NCBI GenBank assembly: GCA_964614585.1
Contig: CAZTLW010000112.1
Coordinates: 1 to 7,540 of the forward strand
Reading direction: 5' to 3'
DNA from: JAHEFX01 sp964614585
GTDB lineage: Bacteria; Actinomycetota; Acidimicrobiia; Spongiisociales; JAENVV01
Length of the DNA stretch: 7,540 nucleotides
Every line of letters starts with the position of its first letter. The stretch's first letter is position 1. Under the pieces are notes generated by a model. The model saw nothing but the letters and a program-made list of their open reading frames with translations, was not told the DNA's origin and made no database searches. Shown here in pieces: positions 1 through 5,081 of this stretch. Made by a program: the position numbers and the translations under genes.

Positions 1-2
1 TC

Positions 3-1832
3 GAATTGGAGTTGGAGTTTGAGTCGGAGCCCGAACCCGAACCGGAGCCCGAACCGGAGCCCGAACCCGAGCTCAAGATGCTCGCCGTGACGGCCGGCGT
101 CACGCCGACCGACTTGGCCGGACAACTCGGCGTGGGCGCCGGCGAGATCGCTGCCGCCCTCATCGGGATGGGCCGGCCGGTCGGCGTCAACGACCCGATC
201 CCCACCGACGCCATCGAGGCCGTCGGCGAGCGATTCGACACCCTCATCGAGGTCGAGGCGGCTCCCGAGCCCGCCCCGGCGACCCCCGAGCCCAAGGAGC
301 GACGCGATCGCTCGGCGGGCTCCCAGCCGCGGCCGCCGGTCGTGACCGTGATGGGCCACGTCGACCACGGCAAGACCACCCTGCTCGACAGGATCCGCTC
401 CACCAAGGTCGTCGAGGACGAGCACGGCGGGATCACCCAGCACATCGGCGCCTACCAGGTACCGGTGGCCGACGACGTCCTGACGTTCCTCGACACCCCC
501 GGCCACGAGGCCTTCACCTCGCTGCGGGCCCGCGGTGCCGACGTCACCGACATCGTCGTGCTGGTCGTCGCGGCCGACGACGGGATCATGCCCCAGACGG
601 CCGAGGCCATCAGCCACGCCCGGGCCGCCGGGGTGCCGATGATCGTCGCCATCAACAAGATGGACCTCCCCGGCGCCGACCCCTATGCGGTCCGCGCCCA
701 GCTCACCGAGCAGGAGGTCGTCACCGAGGAGTTGGGTGGTGAGGTCCCGTCCGTGGAGATCTCGGCCCTCACGGGCGAGAACATCGACCAGCTGCTCGAG
801 ATGGTGAACCTCGTCGCCGAGTTGGAGGAGCTGCGCGGCGAGCCGAAGGGCCCGGCCAAGGGCGTCATCGTCGAGTCACGTCTCGACGTCGGGCTCGGGC
901 CGGTGGCCACGGTCATCGTCCAGGAAGGCACCCTGAAGCAGGGCGATGCCCTGCTGTCGGGCGCCATCTCGGGCCGGGTCCGGGCCATGCGCGACCACAC
1001 CGGCGAGCTCGTCAAGAGCGCCGGACCCGCCACCCCCGTACTCGTCCAGGGCTGGGGCGAGGTGCCCACCGCCGGCGATCCCTTCGAGGTCGTCAAGAAC
1101 GAGCGCACCGCCCGCAAGGCCGCCGAGGCCGAGGCCGAGCGCCTCAAGGCCGAGGGGCAGGTCATCCCCACCGCCCGGGAGCGGCTCGCCCAGTTGCTCG
1201 AGCAACTCCGCACGGCCGACGAGGCGGAGCTCAACCTCATCATCAAGGCCGACGCCCACGGCTCGCTCGAGGCCATCCGCGAGTCGATCGCGAAGATCTC
1301 CCGCGAGGGCGGGACGATCACGATCGCCCACGGCGGTGTCGGCGGGATCTCGGAGAACGACATCTCCCTCGCCGACGTGACGGAGGCCATCGTCATCGGC
1401 TTCAACGTGCGGCCCGACCCGGGAGCCCGTCGGGCCGCCGAGGAGGCCGGGGTCGAGATCCGCACCTATGCCGTGATCTACGAGTTGCTCGACGACATCG
1501 AGGCGATGCTCGTCGGTCGCCTCGCCCCCGAGGAACTCGAGGTCGTCATCGGCTCCGCCGAGGTCCGCGAGGTCTTCAGGACGCCTCGCGCCGGCAACAT
1601 CGCCGGTTCGTACGTCACCGAGGGCATCGTCCGGCGCGGCGCTCGGGCCCGCCTCCTGCGCGAGGGCGTCGTCATCCACGACGGCCGGGTGGGGTCGCTG
1701 CGCCGCTTCAAGGACGACGTTCGCGAGGTGGCCTCGGGGTTCGAGTGCGGCATCGGGCTCGAGAACTACAACGACGTCAAGGTCGGCGACGTCATCGAGT
1801 TGTACGAGGTCCAAGAGGTCGCCCGGACCTAG
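3..1832 (+). CDS. infB: Translation initiation factor IF-2 (5'-partial)
   Basis: IF-2 is the cytoplasmic GTPase that brings fMet-tRNA to the 30S subunit and promotes 50S joining. Numbering from the TTG at base 6, the visible protein has an acidic Glu-Pro repeat (about residues 8-22), an IF2_N helical module (about 25-78), a short charged linker, and the GTPase domain. The GTPase has P-loop GHVDHGKTT from residue 117, switch motif GGITQHIGAY, DTPGHE from 163 and NKMD from 217. Domain II and the C1/C2 domains follow, and C2 keeps the fMet-tRNA-binding signature RRFKDDVREV and FECGIGLEN. The frame is open to the first base and begins inside a linker, so the gene almost certainly starts upstream; the TTG at 6 has no visible ribosome binding site. 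The stop TAG at 1830 overlaps the rbfA Shine-Dalgarno. Identity is certain; the N-terminus and full length cannot be seen. Confidence 0.97.
   Translation, partial: ELELEFESEPEPEPEPEPEPEPELKMLAVTAGVTPTDLAGQLGVGAGEIAAALIGMGRPVGVNDPIPTDAIEAVGERFDTLIEVEAAPEPAPATPEPKERRDRSAGSQPRPPVVTVMGHVDHGKTTLLDRIRSTKVVEDEHGGITQHIGAYQVPVADDVLTFLDTPGHEAFTSLRARGADVTDIVVLVVAADDGIMPQTAEAISHARAAGVPMIVAINKMDLPGADPYAVRAQLTEQEVVTEELGGEVPSVEISALTGENIDQLLEMVNLVAELEELRGEPKGPAKGVIVESRLDVGLGPVATVIVQEGTLKQGDALLSGAISGRVRAMRDHTGELVKSAGPATPVLVQGWGEVPTAGDPFEVVKNERTARKAAEAEAERLKAEGQVIPTARERLAQLLEQLRTADEAELNLIIKADAHGSLEAIRESIAKISREGGTITIAHGGVGGISENDISLADVTEAIVIGFNVRPDPGARRAAEEAGVEIRTYAVIYELLDDIEAMLVGRLAPEELEVVIGSAEVREVFRTPRAGNIAGSYVTEGIVRRGARARLLREGVVIHDGRVGSLRRFKDDVREVASGFECGIGLENYNDVKVGDVIELYEVQEVART
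27..71 (+). repeat. Glu-Pro dipeptide repeat in the IF-2 linker
   Basis: Seven consecutive Glu-Pro pairs plus a final Glu are encoded by a hexanucleotide tandem of the form GARCCN. GAA/GAG and CCC/CCG are mixed, so the repeat is imperfect at DNA level. It lies just before the IF2_N module. It probably acts as an extended acidic spacer, as in the low-complexity linkers of other actinobacterial IF-2 proteins; that role is inferred. Confidence 0.85.
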
Positions 1833-1835
1833 GAG
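1831..1835 (+). promoter_or_regulatory. Shine-Dalgarno of rbfA
   Basis: AGGAG begins on the second base of the infB TAG stop and ends 5 nt before the ATG at 1841. It selects that ATG over the in-frame ATG at 1853. Because it overlaps the upstream stop codon, rbfA translation is probably coupled to the end of infB. Confidence 0.75.
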
Positions 1836-1840
1836 CGGTC

Positions 1841-2227
1841 ATGCCCGATCGGATGCGACGGGTCAACTCGATGTTGGCCGAGGCCATCGCCGAGGAGGTG
1901 GAGGAGCTCAAGGATCCGCGCCTCGGCTTCGTCACCGTCACCGGCGTGGAGACGGCGCCGAACCTGCGGAGTGCCATCGTCTGGTACGGCGTGATCGGCA
2001 CCCCCGAGGAGGTCGAGGGCACCCAGGCGGCGCTGGACGCCGCCGCCCCCCGGATCTCGGCCCTGATCGGGCGTCAGGTCCGGCTCAAGTACACGCCCAC
2101 GCTCGAGTTCCGCAAGGACGAGTCGACCGAACGCAGCGCCCGGATCACCCAACTGATCCGGGAGGTCGTCGACGACGACCTCCCGGAACCCGACGACGAG
2201 ACCGACCCGCCCACCGACGCGGGCTGA
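1841..2227 (+). CDS. rbfA: 30S ribosome-binding factor A
   Basis: RbfA binds the 30S subunit near helix 1 of 16S rRNA and assists late small-subunit maturation and cold adaptation. The 128-residue product has the family's N-terminal helix (RMRRVNSMLAEAIAEEV), the hallmark LKDPRLGFVTVTGVE, and the KH-like C-terminal half with RLKYTPTLEFRKDEST and ERSARITQLI. Length is typical of the family. It ends in an acidic, proline-rich tail (residues about 110-128) that is probably disordered. The ATG at 1841 is preceded by AGGAG at 5-nt spacing. The gene sits 8 nt after infB and 2 nt before truB, so it belongs to the same transcript. In many actinobacteria a DUF503 gene lies before rbfA and a DHH phosphoesterase gene after it; neither fits here. 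Confidence 0.96.
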   Translation: MPDRMRRVNSMLAEAIAEEVEELKDPRLGFVTVTGVETAPNLRSAIVWYGVIGTPEEVEGTQAALDAAAPRISALIGRQVRLKYTPTLEFRKDESTERSARITQLIREVVDDDLPEPDDETDPPTDAG

Positions 2228-2229
2228 CG

Positions 2230-3096
2230 ATGCGGGGGTTCCTCGCCATCGACAAGCCGACAGGCCCGACCTCCCACGACGTCGTCGACGCGGTGCGTCG
2301 GGTCACGGGGGTGCGCAAGGTGGGACATGCCGGGACGCTCGATCCGATGGCGACGGGGCTGTTGGTGGTCGCGGTCGGGCCCGTCACCCGGCTCATCCGC
2401 TACGTCCAGGCGGGTCGCAAGGCCTACGTCGCCGACGTGACCTTCGGGATCGCCACCGACTCGCTCGACGCCGACGGCACCGAGGTGGACCGCGTGCCCA
2501 TGCCCCAACTCACCGCCGACGACCTCCGGGCGGTGCTGGGGGATTTCGTCGGTCGCATCGACCAGGTCCCCCCGATGGTGTCGGCCCTCAAGCGCGGCGG
2601 GGTGCGTCTTCACGAGCTCGCCCGCCGGGGCGAGGAGGTGGAACGGGAGCCGCGCCCGGTCGACGTCCACGAACTCGACCTCGTGTCGTTCACACCGGGC
2701 GAATTCCCCACCGCCCGGCTCCGGGTCGTGTGCGGGCCGGGCACGTACGTGCGGGTGCTCGCCGACGACCTCGCCCGGGCAGTCGGTGGGCGGGCGCACC
2801 TGACCGCCCTGCGCCGGACGGCGATCGGATCCCTCGGGGTGGACCGAGCCGTCCGTCTCGACGACCTCGCGCCCGACACCGTGGCCGACCGCCTCCTCGC
2901 GCCCGCCGCGGTGCTCGCCGACCTGCCGACGGTCGTCGTGGACGACGCGATGGCGGCCGGGGTCGCCAACGGGCGGGCCCTGGGGGGCACCGCCGCCGAG
3001 GGACCGGTCGCCGTCGTCGACGAGTCCGGCGCCCTGTTGGCCGTGTACCGTGCCGAGGGCACCCGCCTCGTTCCCGACACCGTGCTGCCACGATGA
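2230..3096 (+). CDS. truB: tRNA pseudouridine(55) synthase TruB
   Basis: TruB isomerises U55 in the T-arm of tRNAs to pseudouridine and also acts as a tRNA folding chaperone. The 288-residue protein opens with GFLAIDKPTGPTSHDVV. It carries the catalytic motif GHAGTLDPMATGLL with nucleophile Asp38, then KAYVADVTFG with the conserved Tyr66. PPMVSALK follows (many homologues have Tyr where Val117 stands), then RLHELARRGEEV, and GTYVRVLADDLA with Arg175, the residue that pairs with the catalytic Asp. A C-terminal PUA-like portion (about 225-288) completes the usual length. The ATG lies 2 nt after the rbfA stop with no clear Shine-Dalgarno, so translation is probably by reinitiation. Its TGA overlaps an ATG that opens a 7-codon reading frame leading into ribF. 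Confidence 0.98.
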   Translation: MRGFLAIDKPTGPTSHDVVDAVRRVTGVRKVGHAGTLDPMATGLLVVAVGPVTRLIRYVQAGRKAYVADVTFGIATDSLDADGTEVDRVPMPQLTADDLRAVLGDFVGRIDQVPPMVSALKRGGVRLHELARRGEEVEREPRPVDVHELDLVSFTPGEFPTARLRVVCGPGTYVRVLADDLARAVGGRAHLTALRRTAIGSLGVDRAVRLDDLAPDTVADRLLAPAAVLADLPTVVVDDAMAAGVANGRALGGTAAEGPVAVVDESGALLAVYRAEGTRLVPDTVLPR

Positions 3097-3116
3097 CCGC
3101 CGGCCCACTCCCATGA
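3093..3116 (+). other. Seven-codon mini-ORF bridging truB and ribF
   Basis: An ATG at 3093 shares ATGA with the truB stop and opens a frame encoding MTAGPLP. Its TGA (3114-3116) overlaps the ribF ATG (3113-3115), again as ATGA. Since ribF lacks an upstream Shine-Dalgarno, this chain of stop/start overlaps could let terminating ribosomes walk from truB to ribF. The overlaps are seen directly; the function is inferred, and the arrangement could be chance in GC-rich DNA. Confidence 0.3.
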
Positions 3117-4027
3117 CCGTCCTGACCGGCGACCCGCATCGCTGGCAACTCCCCGAGGGTGCTCGCGCCCACGTCGCGATCGGTGTGTTCGACGGCGTCC
3201 ACCGGGGCCACCAGTCGGTGCTCGCCGACGTCTGCGCTGCCTCGGCGACCGACGACCCGGTCGTCGCCCTCACGTTCGACCCCCACCCGCTCGAGATCGT
3301 CGCGCCCGAGCATGCACCGAAGCTGCTGGGCACGGTCGAGCAGCGGGTCGAGTGGCTGCGGGCCGAGGGCGTCGACATCGTCGGCGTCCTGCCCTTCGAT
3401 CGGATCCGCGAGTGGTCGGCGCAGGCGTTCATCGACGTGCTGTTGGTACGGGCCCTCCGGGCCCGGGTGGTCGCCGTCGGTCGCGACTTCCGATTCGGCT
3501 ACGACCGCCGCGGCGACCTCGCCACGCTCGCTGCCGAGGGGGCCTTCGAGGTCCACGCCGTCGACCTCCTCGGCGAGGGTGCTGGTCCGATCTCCTCGAC
3601 CGTCATCCGCCGCCACCTGGTCGACGGCGACGTCGTGGCCGCCGCCGAGTTGTTGGGACGCCCCCACACGGTGCGCGGTCCGGTGGTCCGCGGCGACGGT
3701 CGGGGCCGGACGATCGGGGTGCCCACCGCCAACCTCGGCGTGCACCCTCGCATCCAGCTGCCCGCCAACGGCGTCTACGCCGCCCGGCTCCACCTGGCCG
3801 ACGAGCCGTTCCCGGCGGTCGTAAACGTCGGGGTCCGGCCCACGTTCGATGGTGCCCACACCACCGTCGAGGCCCATGTCCTCGACGCCGACCTCGATCT
3901 CTACGGGCGCACGGTCGACGTGGCGTTCGTCGACCGCCTGCGCAACGAACGTCGCTTCGACGGCGTCGAGGCCCTGGTGGCCCAGATCCACGCCGATGTC
4001 GCCGCGGCCCGGGAGCGGCTCGCATGA
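3113..4027 (+). CDS. ribF: Bifunctional riboflavin kinase / FAD synthetase
   Basis: RibF phosphorylates riboflavin to FMN and adenylylates FMN to FAD in the cytoplasm. The 304-residue protein has both modules. The N-terminal nucleotidyltransferase shows IGVFDGVHRGHQ (residues 23-34, HxGH-type ATP site), TFDPHPLEI (54-62), GRDFRFGYDRRGD (123-135) and GPISSTVIRRHL (159-169). The C-terminal riboflavin kinase shows GRGRTIGVPTANLG (196-209), NGVYA (219-223), VVNVGVRPTF (236-245) and VEAHVLD with the likely catalytic Glu253. The ATG at 3113 gives the usual N-terminus; a GTG at 3050 in the same frame would add an unconserved extension inside truB. There is no Shine-Dalgarno before the ATG. The stop overlaps the next gene's start by ATGA (4024-4027), so the two are probably translationally coupled. 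Confidence 0.98.
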   Translation: MTVLTGDPHRWQLPEGARAHVAIGVFDGVHRGHQSVLADVCAASATDDPVVALTFDPHPLEIVAPEHAPKLLGTVEQRVEWLRAEGVDIVGVLPFDRIREWSAQAFIDVLLVRALRARVVAVGRDFRFGYDRRGDLATLAAEGAFEVHAVDLLGEGAGPISSTVIRRHLVDGDVVAAAELLGRPHTVRGPVVRGDGRGRTIGVPTANLGVHPRIQLPANGVYAARLHLADEPFPAVVNVGVRPTFDGAHTTVEAHVLDADLDLYGRTVDVAFVDRLRNERRFDGVEALVAQIHADVAAARERLA

Positions 4028-4410
4028 CCACGCGGGCTCGGTCGGGTTCGCCCTACGAGCCCGCCTACGGGTTCTGCCGGGCGGTGCGGGTGGGCGATCG
4101 CCTCGAGGTGGCGGGGACCGCCCCGGTGCCCCCACCGGGCGAGTCGATGGCGACCGGGGCAGCCGCCCAGATGACGCGGTGCGCCGAGATCGCCGTGGCG
4201 GCCCTCGCCGAACTGGCCGACGACTGGCAGGTCGTCCGGACCCGGATGTACCTCGTGGACCCGACGGATGCCGATGCCGTCGGGCGCGCCCACGCCGCCG
4301 CCTTCGGTGGCGACGAGCCGGTGGCCACCATGGTGGTGGTCGCCGCCCTGCTGGATCCCGGTTGGCGGGTGGAACTCGAGGTCGAGGCCGTGGTCCGGGC
4401 GCCCGAATGA
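4024..4410 (+). CDS. Rid-family (YjgF/YER057c/UK114) protein, non-RidA type
   Basis: This is a 128-residue chorismate-mutase-like fold protein of the Rid superfamily, which usually forms trimers. Seen: the N-terminal strand motif YEPAYGFCRAVRVGDRLEVAGTA (residues 11-33), the helix region QMTRCAEIAVAALAEL, RTRMYLVDPTDADAVGRAHAAAF, and the C-terminal signature PVATMVVVAALLDPGWRVELEVEAVV. Classical RidA deaminates reactive 2-aminoacrylate-type enamines using the Arg of a PARS motif. Here the aligned position is Ala101, in PVATM, while the glutamate of the last strand (E119) remains. That places it with Rid subgroups lacking the deaminase arginine, so its substrate is unknown. Start: ATG at 4024, with GGGAG at 4011-4015, 8 nt upstream, and a 4-nt overlap with ribF. 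It ends the first operon and has no recognised role in ribosome biogenesis. Confidence 0.9.
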   Translation: MTTRARSGSPYEPAYGFCRAVRVGDRLEVAGTAPVPPPGESMATGAAAQMTRCAEIAVAALAELADDWQVVRTRMYLVDPTDADAVGRAHAAAFGGDEPVATMVVVAALLDPGWRVELEVEAVVRAPE

Positions 4411-4415
4411 GCGGT

Positions 4416-4445
4416 CTGGCGCGATCTGCCGACCACTGCTAGCGT
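4416..4445 (+). promoter_or_regulatory. Candidate promoter (P1) for rpsO leader
   Basis: TGCTAGCGT (4437-4445) is an extended -10 of the form TGn-TAnnnT, typical of high-GC actinobacteria. CTGGCG at 4416-4421 is a weak -35 at 18-nt spacing. It lies immediately after the Rid-gene stop, where a new transcription unit would be expected. Transcription would start near 4452 and give an rpsO leader of about 190 nt. This is pattern-based only. Confidence 0.4.
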
Positions 4446-4517
4446 CCGACACGCTGTCGACACCTCCAGTTGGAAGCTGGCTCCGGCCGGCCTACCGCCC
4501 GGGAGGCACGGTTCGAC

Positions 4518-4531
4518 GCTTCAGGGGAAGC
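4518..4531 (+). other. Small hairpin in the rpsO upstream region
   Basis: GCTTC (4518-4522) and GAAGC (4527-4531) pair over an AGGG loop. The hairpin directly abuts the larger GC hairpin starting at 4532, so the two could stack coaxially in RNA. The segment from the loop onward (TCAGGGGA, 4521-4528) is identical to the 8 bases at the rpsO Shine-Dalgarno (4625-4632). Confidence 0.4.
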
Positions 4532-4564
4532 CGGAGGGGCCACGCCGGGGGCGGGGCCCCTCCG
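4532..4564 (+). other. Strong GC hairpin upstream of rpsO
   Basis: CGGAGGGGCC (4532-4541) pairs perfectly with GGCCCCTCCG (4555-4564). After a single A/G mismatch, CGCC (4543-4546) pairs with GGCG (4550-4553) over a GGG loop. There is no U-tract downstream, so it is not a standard intrinsic terminator on this strand. It could be a terminator or 3'-end stabiliser for the ribF/Rid transcript, or part of a structured rpsO leader. A second pairing, CGCTC (4563-4567) with GAGCG (4575-4579), would compete for two of its bases. Confidence 0.55.
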
Positions 4565-4599
4565 CTCGTCCGAGGAGCGCGGTAGCCCGAACGAACGGG

Positions 4600-4605
4600 T
4601 ACACT
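4600..4605 (+). promoter_or_regulatory. Candidate proximal -10 (P2) for rpsO
   Basis: TACACT fits the TAnnnT -10 pattern and stands out in GC-rich surroundings. No convincing -35 is found 16-18 nt upstream. Transcription would start near 4611-4612, so the mRNA would begin almost exactly at the hairpin that covers the rpsO Shine-Dalgarno. Confidence 0.35.
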
Positions 4606-4613
4606 GCGACTCG

Positions 4614-4633
4614 CTCCCCTCCCATCAGGGGAG
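4614..4633 (+). promoter_or_regulatory. rpsO Shine-Dalgarno and the hairpin masking it
   Basis: The rpsO Shine-Dalgarno AGGGGAG (4627-4633, 9 nt before the ATG) is exactly complementary to CTCCCCT (4614-4620) across a 6-nt loop. This gives a perfect 7-bp stem that would hide the whole ribosome binding site. S15 represses its own mRNA through leader structures of differing folds in several bacterial phyla, so this hairpin is a plausible part of an S15 control element. Pairing is seen; regulation is inferred. Confidence 0.6.
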
Positions 4634-4642
4634 AACCTCACC

Positions 4643-4900
4643 ATGAAGACCACCGAAGAAGTCATTCGCGAGTACGGCAAGCACGACGCCGACACCGGGT
4701 CACCGGAAGTCCAGGTCGCGCTGCTGACCGAGCGCATCAACCACCTCACCGATCACCTCCGCGAGCACAAGCACGACCACCACTCACGTCGTGGCCTGCT
4801 CATGCTCGTGGGCAAGCGCCGCCGGTTGCTGAACTACCTGCGCCGCGAGGACGTGGAGCGTTATCGCACGCTCATCGCGTCACTCGGACTGCGTCGCTGA
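4643..4900 (+). CDS. rpsO: 30S ribosomal protein S15
   Basis: S15 is a primary 16S rRNA-binding protein that organises the central domain of the 30S subunit (helices 20-22) and contributes to bridge B4 with the 50S. The 85-residue product is all helical. It carries the signatures DTGSPEVQVALLTERINHL (17-35), EHKHDHHSRRGLL (41-53) and VGKRRRLLNYLRREDVERY (56-74), and ends in SLGLRR. It is a few residues shorter than the 89-residue E. coli protein, only at the N-terminus. The ATG at 4643 is preceded by AGGGGAG at 9-nt spacing, but that site is paired in a hairpin. It is followed after 4 nt by an intrinsic terminator and then pnp, the ancient rpsO-pnp neighbourhood. Codon use matches the window. 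Confidence 0.99.
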   Translation: MKTTEEVIREYGKHDADTGSPEVQVALLTERINHLTDHLREHKHDHHSRRGLLMLVGKRRRLLNYLRREDVERYRTLIASLGLRR

Positions 4901-4904
4901 CACC

Positions 4905-4936
4905 GAAGGGAGCGGGGAACCGCTCCCTTCTCTCTT
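4905..4936 (+). terminator. Intrinsic terminator after rpsO
   Basis: GAAGGGAGCGG (4905-4915) and CCGCTCCCTTC (4920-4930) form a perfect 11-bp stem closed by a GGAA loop, followed by TCTCTT. The tail is mixed pyrimidine rather than a pure T-run, so readthrough into pnp is likely partial. The stem also protects the 3' end of an rpsO-only transcript. Confidence 0.72.
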
Positions 4937-4978
4937 GAGCTCCGGCCATCGCCGGGACCACCTCGCAATCGAACCCAC

Positions 4979-5058
4979 GGAGCGGCGAACGGCCGGTTGA
5001 CAGTGGTGACCCCATCGAAGCGTCGATGGGGCGATCACTGCCAATTGGTCACCGCTCC
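4979..5058 (+). promoter_or_regulatory. 80-nt hairpin in the pnp 5' leader
   Basis: Four stacked helices are visible. Stem A is GGAGCGG 4979-4985 with CCGCTCC 5052-5058. Stem B is 4991-4999 with 5042-5050, 9 pairs including three G-U. After an A/C mismatch, stem C is 5001-5007 with 5034-5040, 7 pairs with one G-U. After a 2x2 internal loop, stem D is 5010-5018 with 5023-5031, 9 perfect pairs closed by AGCG. Two rival pairings exist: 5002-5011 with 5047-5056 (10 pairs, one G-U), and GCTCCT 5054-5059 with the pnp Shine-Dalgarno AGGAGC 5068-5073. In enterobacteria PNPase represses its own mRNA through a leader duplex, and actinobacteria have a described leader element called Actino-pnp. Whether this matches that element's consensus cannot be judged here. 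Confidence 0.7.
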
Positions 5059-5066
5059 TCTCCACC

Positions 5067-5073
5067 AAGGAGC
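5067..5073 (+). promoter_or_regulatory. pnp Shine-Dalgarno, sequesterable
   Basis: AAGGAG (5067-5072) stands 9 nt before the GTG at 5082 and fixes that codon as the start. AGGAGC (5068-5073) is the exact complement of GCTCCT at 5054-5059, with an 8-nt loop between. The site can therefore be masked whenever the 5052-5058 strand is not held in the large upstream hairpin. Confidence 0.75.
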
Positions 5074-5081
5074 AACCCAAC

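Noticed and set aside
3050..3112. Upstream GTG start for ribF
   Set aside because: It would add 21 unconserved residues overlapping truB with no ribosome binding site. The ATG at 3113 gives the typical RibF N-terminus.
2074..4135. Long minus-strand open frames across truB, ribF and the Rid gene (450-480 codons)
   Set aside because: They are mirror frames of high-GC coding DNA. Their translations are low-complexity Arg/Gly/Asp/Val text with no recognisable domain, and the + strand genes are certain.
4505..4525. GGTTCGAC resembling a tRNA T-loop
   Set aside because: The five bases on each side do not pair and no acceptor or anticodon arm can be assembled.
4522..4590. Cobalamin-riboswitch-like fragment (GGGGAAGCCGG followed by CCGG and GGTAGCCCG)
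   Set aside because: The short match is mostly G/C. The conserved core after CCGG and the terminal receptor pairing of that riboswitch are missing, and rpsO is not a plausible target. A covariance-model scan would settle it.
4997..5027. TTGACA as a -35 box for pnp
   Set aside because: The hexamer lies inside the paired stem of the leader hairpin, and no TAnnnT-like -10 is found 16-19 nt downstream.
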